DNA of 64,000 nt from Meconema thalassinum (GCA_946902985.2 OX336395.1:16594708-16658707); one strand, 5' to 3'; positions 47,501 to 60,740 are shown, counted from the first letter of the stretch. The notes: generated from the letters alone by a model not told the origin. Made by a program: numbers and translations.

Positions 47501-50500
47501 GAGAGGGTAGTAGGTTTTCTCACAAGGCTGAATATTAGGTTGGAGGTAGAGGGTCGACCATATTCGGGGTTAGTGGCCACCATTTTGGTTATTGCCTAAG
47601 GTCCGAGAGAAAGTAAGTTGTCCTCACAATGCTGAATATTAGGTTGGAAGTAGAGGGTCGACCATATTAGGGTTTATTGGCCACCATTTTGTGTCTTGCC
47701 TACGGTCTGAGAGAGAAAGTGGGTTTTCCTCACAAGGCTGAATATTAGGGTTGAGGTAGAGGGTCGACCATATTAGGGGTTAATGGCCACCATTTTGGTC
47801 CTTGCCTACGCTCTGAGAGAGTAAGAGGTTTGTCCTCACAAGGCTGAATTTTCGGTTGGAGGTAGAAGGTCGACCAAATAAGGGTTTAGTGGGCACCATT
47901 TTGGTTCTTGACAACAGTCTGAGAGAAAGATGGTTGTCCTCACAAGGCTGAATATTAGGTTAGAGTAAGAGGGTCGCCCATATTAGGGTTTAGTGGCCAC
48001 CATTTTGGTTCTTGACTAAGGTCTGAGAGAGAAAGTAGGTTGTCCTCACAGGGCTGAATATTAGGTTGGAGGTAGAGGGTCGACCATATTCGGGGTTAGT
48101 GGCCACCATTTTGGTTATTGCCTACGTCTGAGAGAAAGTAGGTTGTCCTCACAAGGCTGAATATTAGGTTAGAGTAAGAGGGTCGACCATATTAGGGTGT
48201 AGTGGCCACCATTTTGGTTCTTGACTACGGTCTAAGAGAGAAAGTAGGTTGTACTCACAAGGCTGAATATTAGGTTTGAGGTAGAGGGTCGACAATATTA
48301 GGGTTCAGTGGCCACCATTTTGGTTCCTGACTACGGTCCGCGAGGGATAGTAGGTGGTCCTCACGAGGCTGAATATTCAGTTGGAGGTAGAGGGTCGACC
48401 ATATTAGGGTTTAGTGGCCACCATTTTGGTTCTTGACTACGGTCTGAGACGGAAAGTAGGTTGTACTCACAAGGCTGAATATTAGGTTGGAGGTAGAGGG
48501 TCGACCATATTAGGGTTTAGTGGCCACCATTTTGGTTCTTGACTACGGTCCTAGAGGGATAGTAGGTGGTCCTCACGAGGCTGAATATTCAGTTGGAGGT
48601 AGAGGGTCGACCTTATTAGGGTTTAGTGGCCACCATTTTTGTTCTTGACTATGGTCTGAGAGAGAAAGTAGGTTGTACTCACAAGGCTGAATATTAGGTT
48701 GGAGGTAGAGGGTCGTCCATATTAGGGTTCAGTGGCCACCATTTTGGTTCATGACTACGGTCTTAGAGGGAAAGTAGGTTGTACTCACAAGGCTGAATAT
48801 TAGGTTGGAGGCGAGGGTCGACCATATTAGGGTTAAGTGGCCACCATTTTGGTTCTTGCCTATGGTCTGAGAGAGAAAGTATGTTTTCCTCACAAGGCTG
48901 AATATTAGGTTGGAGGTAGAGGGTCGACCATATTAGGGGTTAGTGCCCCCCATTTTAGTTCTTGACTATGGTCTGAGAGAGTATGTAGGTTGTCCTCACA
49001 AGCCTGAATATTAGGTTGGAGGTAGAAGGTCGACCATATTAGGGTTTATTGGTCACCATTTTGGTTATGCCTATGGTCTGAGAGGGAAAGTAGGTTTTCC
49101 TCACAAGGCTGAATATGAGGTTGGAGGTAGAGGATCGACCATATTAGGGGTTAGTGGCCACCATTTTGGTCCTTGCCTACGGTCTGAGAGAGTAAGTAGG
49201 TTGTCCTCACAAGACTGAATATTAGGTTGGATGTAGAGGGTCGACCATATTAGGGTTTATTGGCCACCATATTGGTTATTGCCTACGGACTGAGAGGGAA
49301 TGTAGGTTGTCCTCACAAGGCTGAATATTAGGCTGGAGGTAGAAGGTCGTCCATATTAGGGTTTATTGGCCACCATATTGGTTATTGCCTACGGACTGAG
49401 AGAGTAAGTAGGTTGTCCTCACAAGACTGAATATTAGGTTGGATGTAGAGGGTCGACCATATTAGGGTTTATTGGCCACCATATTGGTTATTGCCTACGG
49501 ACTGAGAGGGAAAGTAGGTTGTCCTCACAAGGCTGAATATTGGGCTGGAGGTAGAAGGTCGTCCATATTAGGGTTTATTGGCCATCATATTGGTTATTGC
49601 CTACGGACTGAGGGGGAAAGTAGGTTGACCTCACAAGGCTGAATATTAGGTTGGATGTAGAGGGTCGACCTTATTAGGGTTTAGTGGCCACCATTTTGGG
49701 TCTTGATTACGGTCTGAGAGAAAGTAGGTTGTCCTTACAAGGCTGAATATTAGGTTGGAGGTAGAGGATCGACAATATTAGGGTTTATTGTCCACCATGT
49801 CTGTTATTGCCTATGGTCTGAGAGAATGTAGGTTGTCCTCACAAGGCTGAATATTAGGTTCGAGGTAGAGGGTCGACCATATTAGGGTTTAGTGACCACC
49901 ATTTTGGGTCTTGACTATGGTCTGAGAGAAAGTGGGTTTTCTTCACAAGGCTGATTATTAGGTTGAGGTAGAAAGTCCACCTTATTAGGGTTAAGTGGCC
50001 ACCATTTTGGTTCTTGACTATGGTCTGAGAGGGAAAGTAGGTTGTAATCACAATGCTGAATATTAAGTTGGAGGTAGAGTGTCGACCATATAAGGGTTTA
50101 GTGGCCACCATTTTGGTTCTTGACTACGGTCTGAGAGGGAAAGTAGGTTTTCCTCACAAGGCTGAATATTAGGTTGGAGGTAGACGGTCGACCATACTTG
50201 GGTTTAGTGGCCACAATTTTGGTTCTTGGCTACGGTCTGATAGAGTAGGAAGGTTGTCCTCAAAAGGCTGAATTTTCGGTTGGAGGTAGAAGGTTGACCA
50301 TATTAGGGTTTATGGGCCACCATATGGTTATTGCCTACGGTCTGAGAGAAAGTAGGTTGTCCTCACAAGGTTGAATATTAGGTTGGAGTTATAGGGTCGA
50401 CCATATTAGGGTTTAGTGGCCACCATTTTGGTTCTTGACTAAGGTCTCAGAGAGAAAGTAGGTTGTCCTCACAAGGCTGAATATTAGGTTGGAAGTAGTG

Positions 50501-53500
50501 AGTCGACCATATTAGGGTTTAGTGGCCACCATTTTGGTTTTTGACTATGGTCTGAGAGGGTAGTAGGTTTTCTCACAAGGCTGAATATTAGGTTGGAGGT
50601 AGAGGATCGACCATATTAGGGTTTAGTGGCCACCATTTTGGTTCTTGACTACGGTCTGAGAGAGTAAGTTGGTTGTCCTCCCAAGGCTGAATATTAGGTT
50701 GGAGGTAGAATGTCGGCCATATTAGGGTTTATTGGCCACCATTTTGGTTATTGCCTATGGTGTGAGAGCGAAAGTAGGTTGTCCTCACAAGGCTGAATTT
50801 TCGGTTGGGTGTAGAAGGGCGACCATATTAGGGGTTATTGGCCACCATATTGGACATTGCCTACGGACTGAGAGGGAAAGTAGGTTGTCCTCACAAGGCT
50901 CAATATTAGGTTGGATGTAGTGGGTCGACCATATTAGGGTTCAGTGGCCACCATTTTGGGTCTTGCCTACGGTCCGAGAGAGAAAGTGGGTTTTCCTCAC
51001 AAGGCTTAATATTAGGTTGGATGTAGAGGGTCGACCATACTAGGGTTTAGTGGCCACCATTTTGGTTCTTGACTACGATCTGATAGGGAAAGTAGGTTGT
51101 CCTCACAAGGCTGAATATTATGTTGGAGGTAGAGGGTCGACCATATTAGGGTTTAGTGGCCACCATTTAGGTTCTTGACTATGGTCTGAGAGGGAAAGTA
51201 GGTTTTCCTCACAAGGCTGAATATTAGGTTGGAGGTAGACGGTCGACCATACTAGGGGTTACTGGCCACCATTTTGGTTCTTGACTACGGTCTGAGAGAA
51301 TTAGTAGGTTCTCCTCACAAGGCTGAATTTTTGGTTGGTGGTACAAGGTCGACCATATTAGGATTTATTAGCCACCATATTGGTTATTGTCTATGGACTG
51401 AGAGGGAAAGTAGGTTGTCCTCACAAGGCTGAATATTAGGTTGGAGGTAGAGGGTCGACATTATTAGGGTGTAGTGGCCACCATTTTGGTTCATGACTAC
51501 AGTCTGAGAGAAAGAAGGTTGTCCTCACAAGGCTGAATATAAGTTGGAGGTAGAGGATCGACCATATTAGGGGTTAGTGGCCACCATTTTGGTCCTTGCC
51601 TACGGTCTGAGAGAGTAAGTAGGTTGTCCTCACAAGGCTGAATTTTCGGTTGGAGTTAGAAGGTCGACCTTATTAGGGTTTAATGGCCACCATATTGGTT
51701 ATTGCCTATGGACTGAGAGGGAAAGTAGGTTGTCCTCAAGAGGCTGAATATTATTTTGGAGGTAGAGGGTCGACAATATTAGGGTGTAGTGGCCACCATT
51801 TTGGTTCATGACTACAGTCTGAGAGAAAGAAGGTTGTCCTCACAAGGCTGAATATTAAGTTGGAGGTAGAGGGTCGACCATATTAGGGTTTATTGGCCAC
51901 CATTTTGGTTATTGCCTACGATCCGAGAGAGAAAGTGGGTTTTCCTCACAAGGCTGATTATTAGGTTGGAGGTAGAGAGTCCACCATATTAGTGTTTAGT
52001 GGCCACCATTTTGGTTCTTGACTATGGTCTGAGAGAAAGTAGGTTGTCCTCAAAAGGCTGAATATTAGGTTGGAGGTAGAGGGTCGACCATATTAGTGTT
52101 TCATGGCCACCTTTTTGGTTCTTGACTATGGTCTGAGAGGGTAATAGGTTTTCCTCAAAAGGCTGAATATTAGGTTGGAGGTAGAGGGTCGACCATATTC
52201 GGGGTTAGTGGCCACCATTTTAGTTATTGCCTACGGTCCGAGAAAAAGTAGGTTGTCCTCACAAGGCTGAATATTAGGTTAGAGTATGAGGGTCGACCAT
52301 ATTAGGGTTAAGTGGCCACCATTTTGGTTCTTGACTACTGTCTAAGAGAGAAAGTAGGTTGTCCTCACAAGGCTGAATATTAAGTTGGAGGTGGAGGGTC
52401 GACCATATTAGGGTTCAGTGGCCACCATTATGGTTCTTGACTACGGTCCGAGAGGGATAGTAGGTGGTCCTTACGAGTCTGCATATTAAGTTGGAGGTAG
52501 AGGGTCGACCATATTAGGGTTTAGTGGCCACCATTTTGGTTCTTGACTATGGTCTGAGAGGGAAAGTAGGTTGTCCTCACAAGGCTGAATATTAGGTTGG
52601 AGGTAGAGGCTCGACCATATTAGGGTTTAGTGGCCACCATTTTGGTTCTTGACTACGATCTGAGAGGGAAAGTAGGTTGTCCTCACAAGGCTGAATATTA
52701 GGTTGGAGGTAGAGGGTCGACCATATTAGGGTTTAGTGGCCACCATTTTGGTTCTTGACTACGGTCTGAGAGGGAAAGTAGGTTTTCTTCACAAGGCTGT
52801 ATATTAGGTTGGAGGTAGACGGTCGACCATACTAGGGGTTAGTGGCCACCATTTTGATTCTTGACTACGATCTGAGAGAGAAAGTAGGTTGTCCTCACAA
52901 GGCTGAATATTAGGTAGGAGGTAGAGGGTCGACCATATTAGGGTTTACTAGCCACCATTTTGGGTCTTGCCTACGGTCGGAGAGAGAAAGTGGGTTTTCC
53001 TCACAAGACTGAATATTATGTTGGAGGTAGAGGGTCAACCATATTACGGTTTAGTGGCCTCCATTTGGGGTATTGACTACAGTCTGAGAGAAAGTAGGTT
53101 GTCCTCACAAGGCTAAATATTAGGTTGGAGGTAGAGGGTCGACCATATTAGGGTGTAGTGGCCAACATTTTGGTTCTTTACTACAGTCTGAGAGAAAGAA
53201 GGTTGTCCTCACAAGCTGAATATTAAGTTGGAGGTAGAGGGTCGACCATATTAGGGTTTATTGGCCACCATTTTGGTTATTGCCTATGGTCCGAGAGAAA
53301 GTAGGTTGTCCTCACAAGGCTGAATATTAGGTTGGAGTTAGAGGGTCGACCATATTAGGGTTTAGTGGCCACCATTTTGGTTCTTGACTAAGGTCTGAGA
53401 GGGTAGTAGGTTTTCCTCACAAGGCTGATTATGAGGTTGGAGGTAGAGGGTCGGCCATATTAGGGTTTTGTGGCCACCATTTTGGTTCTTGTCTACGGTC

Positions 53501-56500
53501 TGAGAGAAAGTAGGTTGTCCTCACAAGGTTGAATATTAGGTTGGAGTTATAGGGTCGACCATATTAGGGTTTAGTGGCCACCATTTTGGTTCTTAACTAA
53601 GGTCTCAGAGAGAAAGTAGGTTGTCCTCACAAGGCTGAATTTTCGGTTGGAGGTAGAGGGTCGACCATATTCGGGGTTAGTGGCCATCATTTTGTTTATT
53701 GCCTACGGTCCGAGAGAAAGTAGGTTGTCCTCACAAGGCTGAATATTAGGTTGGAGGTAGTGAGTCGACCATATTGGTGTTTAGTGGCCACCATTTTGGT
53801 TCTTGACTATGGTCTGAGAGGGTAGTAGGTTTTCTTACAAGGCTGAATATTAGGTTGGAGGTAGAGGGTCGACCATATTAGGGTTTAGTGGCCACCATTT
53901 TGGTTCTTGACTACGGTCTGAGAGAGTAAGTTGGTTGTCCTCCCAAGGCTGAACATTAGGTTGGAGGTAGAATGTCGGCCATATTAGGGTTTATTGGCCA
54001 CCATTTGGTTATTGCCTACGGACTGAGAGGGAAAGTGGGTTTTCCTCACAAGGCTGAACATTAGGTTGGATGTAGAGGGTCGACCATATTAGGGGTTAGT
54101 GGCCACCATTTTGGTCCTTGCCTACGGTCTCAGAGAGTAAGTAGGTTGTCCTCACAAGGCTGAATTTTCGGTTGGGTGTAGAAGGTCGACCATATTAGGG
54201 GTTATTGGCCACCATATTGGTTATTGCCTACGGACTGAGAGGGAAAGTGGGTTTTCCTCACAAGGCTGAACATTAGGTTGGATGTAGAGGGTCGACCATA
54301 CTAGGATTTAGTGGCCACCATTTTGGGTCTTGACGACGGTCTGAGAGAAAGTAGGTTGTCCTTACAAGGCTGAATATTAGGTTGGAGGTAGAGGGTCGAC
54401 AATATTAGGGTGTAGTGGCCACCATTTTGGTTCTTGACTACAGTCTGAGAGAAAGAAGGTTGTCCCAACAAGGCTGAATATTAAGTTGGAGGTAAAGGAT
54501 CGACCATATTAAGGTTTATTGGCCACCATTTTGGTTATTACCTACGGTCCGAGAGAGAAAGTGGGTTTTCCTAACAAGGCTGATTATTAGGTTGGAGATA
54601 AAGGGTCGACCATATTAGTGTTTCATGGCCACCTTTTTGGTTCTTGACTATGGTCTGAGAGGGTAATAGGTTTTCCTCAAAAGGCTGAATATTAGGTTGG
54701 AGGTAGAGGGTCGACCATATTAGGATTTAGTGGCCACCATTTTGGTTCTTGACTCTGGTCTGAGAGAAAGTAGGTTGTCCTTACATGGCTGAATATTAAG
54801 TTGGAGGTAGAGGGTCGACCATATTAGTGTATAGAGGCCACCATTTTGGTTCTTGACTATGGTCTGAGAGAAAGTAGGTTGTCCTCACAAGGCTGAATAT
54901 TAGGTTGGATGTAGAGGGTCGACCATATTAGGGTTTCGTGGCTACCATTTTGGTTCTTGACTACGGTCTGAGAGAAGGTAGGTTGTCCTCACAAGGCTGA
55001 ATATTAGGTTGGAGTTAGACGGTCGACCATATTAAGGTTTAGTGGCCACCCTTTTGGTTCTTGACTAAGGTCTGAGAGACAAAGTAGGTTGTCCTCACAA
55101 GGCTGAATATTAGGTTGGTGGTAGAGGGTCGACCATATTAGGGTTTATCGGTCACCATTTTGGTTATTGCCTACGGTCTGAGAGGGAAAGTAGTTGTCCT
55201 CACAAGGCTGAATATTAGGTTGGTGGTAGAGGATCGACCATATTAGGGGTTAGGGGCCGCCATTTTGGTCCTTGCCTACGGTCTGAGAGAGTAAGTAGGT
55301 TGTCATCACAAGGTTTAATTTTCGGTTGGAGGTAGAAGGTCGACCATATTAGGGTTTATTGGCCACCATATTGGTTATTACCTATGGACTGAGAGGGAAA
55401 AAGGTTGTCCTCACAAGGCCGAATATTAGGTTGGAGGTAGAGGGTCGACAATATTAGGGTGTAGTGGCCACCATTTTGGTTCATGACTACAGTCTGAGAG
55501 AACGAAGGTTGTCCTCACAAGGCTGAATATAAAGTTGGAGTTAGAGGGTCGACCATATTAGGGTTTATTGGCCACCATTTTGGTTATTGCCTACGGCCCA
55601 AGAGAGAAAGTGGGTTTTCCTCACATGGCTGATTATTAGGTTGGAGGTAGAGAGTCCACCATATTAGTGTTTAGTGGCCACCATTTTGGTTCTTGACTAT
55701 GGTCTGAGAGAAAGTAGGTTGTCCTCACAAGGCTGAATATTTAGTTGGAGGTAGAGGGTCGACCATATTAGGGTTTATTGCCCACCATATTGGTTATTGC
55801 CTACGGACTGTGAAGGAAAGTAGGTTGTCCTCACAAGGCTGAATATTAGTTTGGAGGTAGAGGGTCGACAATAATCGGGTTTAGTGGCCACCATTTTGGT
55901 TCTTGACTATGGTCTGAGAGGGTAGTAGGCTTTCCTCACAAGGCTGAATAGTAGGTTGGAGGTAGAGGGTCGACCATATTAGGGTTTATTGGCCACCATA
56001 TTGGTTATTGCCTACGGACTGAGAGGGAAAGTAGGTTGTCCTCACAAGGCTGAATATTAGTTTGGAGGTAGAGGGTCGACAATATTAGGGTGTAGTGGCC
56101 ACCATTTTGGTTCTTGACTACAGTCTGAGAGAAAGAAGGTTGTCCTCACAAGGCTGAACATTAAGTTGGAGGTAGAGGGTCGACCATATTAGGGTTTATT
56201 GGTCACCATATTGGTTATTGCCTACGGACTGAGAGGGAATGTAGGTTGTCCTCACTAGGCTGAATATTAGGTTGGAGGTAGAGGGTCGACCATATTAGGG
56301 TTTAGTGGCCACCATTTTGGTTCTTGACTATGATCTGAGAGCGAAGGTAGGTTGTCCTCACAAGGCTGGATATAAGGTTGGAGGTAGAGGGTCGACCATA
56401 TTAGGGTTTATTGGCCACCATATTGGTTATTGCCTACGGTCTGAGAGGGAAAGTAGGTTTTCCTCACAAGGCAGAATATTAGGTTGGAGGTAGAGGATCG

Positions 56501-57964
56501 ACCCTATAAGGGGTTAGTGGCCACCATTTTGGTCCTTGCCTGCGGTCTGAGAGCGAAGGTAGGTTGTCCTCACAAGGCTGGATATAAGGTTGGAGGTAGA
56601 GGGTCGACCATATTAGGGGTTAGTGGCCACCATTTTGGTTCTTGACTATGGTCTGAGAGGGTAGTAGGTTTTCCTCACAAGGCTGAATATTAGGTTGGAG
56701 GTAGAGGGTCTTTCATATTAGGGTTTAGTGGCCACCATTTTGGTTCTTGACTACGGTCTGAGAGGGAAAGTAGGTTTTCCTCACAAGGCTGAATATTAGG
56801 TTGGAGGTAGAGGATCGACCATATAAGGGGTTAGTGGCCACCATTTTGGTCCTTGCCTACGGTCTGAGAGGGTAAGTAGGTTGTCTTCACAAGGCTGAAT
56901 TTTCGGCTGGAGGTAGACGGTCGACCATATTAGGGTATAGTGGCCACCATTTTGGTTCTTGACTACGGTCTGAGAGCGAAGGTAGGTTGTCCTCACATGG
57001 CTGGATATAAGGTTGGAGGTAGATGGTTGACCATATTAGGGGTTAGTGGCCACCATTTTGGTTCTTTACTACAGTCTGAGAGAATGTAGGTTGTCCTCAC
57101 AAAGCTAAATATTAGGTTGGAGGTAGAGGGTCGACCATATTGGGGTTCAGTGGCCACCATTTTGGTTCTTGACTAAGGTCTGAGAGGGATAGAAGGTTGT
57201 CCTCACAAGGCTGAATATTAGGTTGGAGGTGGAGGGTCGAACATATTCGGGGTTACTGGCCACCATTTTTGTTCTTGACTACGGTCCGACAGGGAAAGTA
57301 GGTAGTCCTCACAATGCTGAATATTAGGTTGGAGGTAGAAGGTCGACCATATTAGGGTTTAGTGGCCACCATTTTGGTTCTTGACTAAGGTCTGAGAGGA
57401 AAAGTAGGTTGTCCTCACAAGGCTGAATATTGGGTTTGAGGTAGAGGGTCGTCCATTTTAGGGTTTAGTGGCCATCATTTTGGTTCTTGTTACAGTCTGA
57501 GAGAGTAAGTAGGTTGTCCTCACAAGGCTGAATATTAGGCTGGAGGTAGAGGGTCGACCATATTAGGGTTTACTGGCCACCATTTTCGGTCTTGCCTACA
57601 GTCTGAGAGAGTAAGTAGGTTGTCCTCACAAGGCTGAATATTAGGATGGAGGTAGGGGGTCGACCATATTAGTGTTCAGTGGCCACCATTTTGGTCCTGA
57701 CTACAGTCCAAGAGAGTAAGTAGGTTGTCCGCACAAGGCTGAATATTAGGTTAGAGGAAGACGGCCGACCATATTAGGGTTTAGTTGCCACCATTTTGGT
57801 TCTTGGTTACGGTCTAAGAGAGAAAGTAGGTTGTCCTCACTAGGCTGAATATTAGGTTGGAGGTAGAGGGTCGACCATATTAGGGTTTAGTGGCAACCAC
57901 TTTGATTCTTGCCTACGGTCTGAGAGAGAAAGTTGGTTGTCCTCACAAGGCTGAATATTAGGTC
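32587..57964. repeat. Satellite array, main segment (about 105-bp monomer, about 240 copies)
   Basis: The monomer is the same as in the left segment, tandem and head to tail over 25.4 kb without any other insertion that I can see. Variant monomers recur in sets. The variant ccaaataagg occurs at 33641, 36594, 38805, 45133 and 47874; gaps are 2953, 2211, 6328 and 2741 bp, all close to whole multiples of 105.4. The variant catattggtt after gccat occurs at 35461, 37672, 40412, 46953 and 49586. Whole blocks are therefore duplicated (higher-order repeats). Short minus-strand open frames (for example 35924-36139 and 38105-38350) are by-products of the 3x35 period. The array ends abruptly at 57964 against LINE D. 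Confidence 0.97.
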
Positions 57965-58240
57965 GATATTATATAACTTCTTCTGTGATGCCAATTTCTT
58001 GAAGTTCTTTGTCTATTTCACTAAGTCACTGGTTCTTGACTTGCATTGAGAGAGCAAGGTTGGGAATCATTTTGGTGAACCTGTGATGGTTCATTCTGAG
58101 AATGTTGGAGTAGAACTTTGAGCGCCCTTCCTGAAGGTGTTGGTGATCTTTTCATAATGCTGATAAATCTCCCGACACTTCCGTTTCACCCAGATTCCTT
58201 CTGAGCAGACTGGACCAAGGATTGTCCATTCTTGTTTCTC

Positions 58241-59120
58241 TATGTCCTTATTAAGAGATCTACCTTCAATGATCAATGTTTCTGAGCCTTATAGACCTTC
58301 AGGTTTGATTACTGTGGTATAATGTCCTTACTAAGAGATCTACCTTCAATGATCACTGTTTCTGAGCCACATAGAGCTTCAGGTTTGATTACTGTGGTAT
58401 AATGTCCTTACTAAGAGATCTACCTTCAATGATCAATGTTTCTGAGCCATATGGCGCTTCAGGTTTGATTACTGTGGAATTATGTCCTTACTAAGAGATC
58501 TACCTTCAATGATCAATGTTTCTGAGCCATATAGAGCTTCAGGTTTGATTACTGTGGTATAATGTCCTTACTAAGAGATCTACCTTCAATGATCAATGTT
58601 TCTGAGCCACATTGAGCTTCAGGTGTGATTACTGTGGTATAATGTCCTTACTAAGAGATCTACCTTCAATGATCAATGTTTCTGAACCACATAAAGCTTA
58701 GGTTTGATTACTGTGGTATTATGTCCTTATTAAGAGATCTACCTTCAATGATCAATGTTTCTGAGCCATATAGAGCTTCAGCTTTGATTACTGTGGTATA
58801 ATGTCCTTACTAAGACATCTACCTTCAATGATCAATGTTTCTGAGCCATATAGAGCTTTGGGTTTGATTACTGTTGTATGATGTCCTTACTAAGAGATCT
58901 ACCTTCAATGATCAATGTTTCTGAGCCATATAGAGCTTCAGCTTTGATTACTGTGGTATAATGTCCTTACTAAGAGATCTACCTTCAATGATCAATGTTT
59001 CTGAGCCATATAGAGCTTCAGCTTTGATTACTGTGGTATAATGTCCTTACTATGAGATCTACCTTCAATGATCGATGTTTCTGAGCCATATAGAGCTTCA
59101 GCTTTGATTACTGTGGTATA
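58241..59120. repeat. Eleven tandem copies of an 80-bp unit of LINE coding origin
   Basis: Units starting atgtccttactaagagatct begin at 58241, 58321, 58401, 58481, 58561, 58641, 58720, 58800, 58880, 58960 and 59040, so the period is 80 bp with one 79-bp unit. Read on the minus strand a unit encodes TTVIKPEALYGSETLIIEGR and then SLSKDI, the segment just before the LINE D C-terminus (SLNKDIEKQEW). The array is thus an expansion of part of the reverse-transcriptase gene. Eighty is not a multiple of three, so the frame is not kept. Units are about 95% alike, implying a more recent expansion than the decay of the surrounding LINE. Confidence 0.93.
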
Positions 59121-60390
59121 ATATCTTAGATGTTTTAATAATTACATCTGTAGGTTTAGACTTTCTGTAATTTTGAAGTTCTCTCTTTGTTTGCGTCGCG
59201 ATTCAAACATGAAGTAAAGTACTTTCCTGTCATTTGCCTGGAGGGAGTGTAGAAAACCCTGGGAAAACCATTCAGGATTGTTGCTGCCTCTTATACTTGA
59301 TGATTTTTTGCCGAATTAAGTTTTCAGAGGTTTCCCGTCGATTGACCAACGGATTCGTCCATGCATTTGGAATCCCGTCTTAGCTGTGATTTCGTGAATT
59401 CTTTTAAGGACTTGAACTGCCTCGTGTGTATTGTTAGAAATAAATGCTACATCATCCGCGAAGGCCAAACACTGCAGATGAATTTATTGTTTAGTCAACC
59501 AATCGCTATTTCTCTTATTTTTCCTTGTCCTTGTAACATATTCAAGGACACGATTGAACAATAACGGAGATGGTCTTCTCCTTGTTGAAGTGCTGTGCTA
59601 ATTTGATAACGGTCAGAAATCTGACTGAAATTTAACTATTGAAGTTATGGCTGTCAGTGTCTGTGGAATCAATTCTCTTCTCTTCCTGTCAACTTTGAAT
59701 ACTTCTAGAATATTGAACAGTGTGTGTGGATCTACTAAGTCGACAGCTTTCCTGAAGTCTCCAAAGATAGCGTTGTTTGCGTGGCTTTATGGATTCGCAA
59801 GGTGGTTTTGAGATTGAGAATTTGTTCTGCACAGGACCTGCCATTTGTGTATCATGCCTGTTATTCACCAACTAGGTGTTCAGTTTGGTTTTCAAGTCCC
59901 GAGAATAATGCTTTATAGAGATTTTTTACGCGAGTGATAGTGAGGATATTCCTCCGTAGGTATTGATGTCTGTTCTCTCCCCCTTTTTATGTAGTGGGTG
60001 AATTAGATTGAAATTCCAGTCTTCAGGAATTTTCTCCCAAATCCACAAGAATTACTTGAAATTTCTCAGCTAGCCTTTCACCTCTTAATCTCAACATTAC
60101 ATCCTCCTTTGGAGCTTAGCTGTTTTTAAGTTCATGGATTATTTTCTCGATTTCTTCTAATGAAGGGAGTTTTTAATCCGGATTTGGAATCGGTTGCTCA
60201 AATCAGAGTTGTTCCTCAGGAATATCGCTAGTTAAAAGGTCATGGTAGTTATCTGTGAGAAGTTTACAGTTTTCTTTATTATTCACAGGGCTTTATCCGG
60301 ATGATTAAGACATAAAACAGGTACTTAGTAATGTGATAGTTCGTCAGCAAATGTTTTGTTACAGTTTCTTGTACTATTTTCCGTGTAAAA

Positions 60391-60740
60391 GAAGAGCACA
60401 CGGAATGAACGGGGCAAGTCCATTTTATTCGGAAATGAGTTTATGACGCACTCTGGTGGCCGGCTATCGTAACTACAGATCAGTTGTAATTAACTTCAAA
60501 TAATGCGGCAAGTCACCGAGATACAGAGGTTTTTATTTTTAGTGGAAACGGAAAGAACGTCCCATATCCTCTCACTTTACATGTACTCCCTTTATAAGAA
60601 ATACATTTGGCTAAGAAACGATATCGCTTACACTCAATTTGGGTGTTAGTATGTATTTCTTTTTACTGTTGAAAGTTAAAATTGGCTCTCATGAAAAATC
60701 TTCGTAATGTGACTTATCCCGTTCTTCCCGTGCAGTCTTC
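60391..60740. mobile_element. MITE-like insertion with imperfect inverted ends
   Basis: The left end (60391-60420: gaagagcacacggaatgaac then ggggcaagtc) matches the right end read on the minus strand (60740-60711: gaagactgcacgggaagaac then gggataagtc) at most positions. It lies between LINE D segments that are otherwise in order. There is no open frame of note and no clear target duplication, so the superfamily is unknown. Confidence 0.55.

Noticed and set aside
58241..59120. CRISPR-like array
   Set aside because: The 80-bp units are contiguous with no unique spacers, and the genome is eukaryotic; it is a tandem repeat.
59689..59871. Minus-strand open frame as an independent small gene
   Set aside because: It is an out-of-frame shadow within the degenerate LINE D reverse transcriptase.
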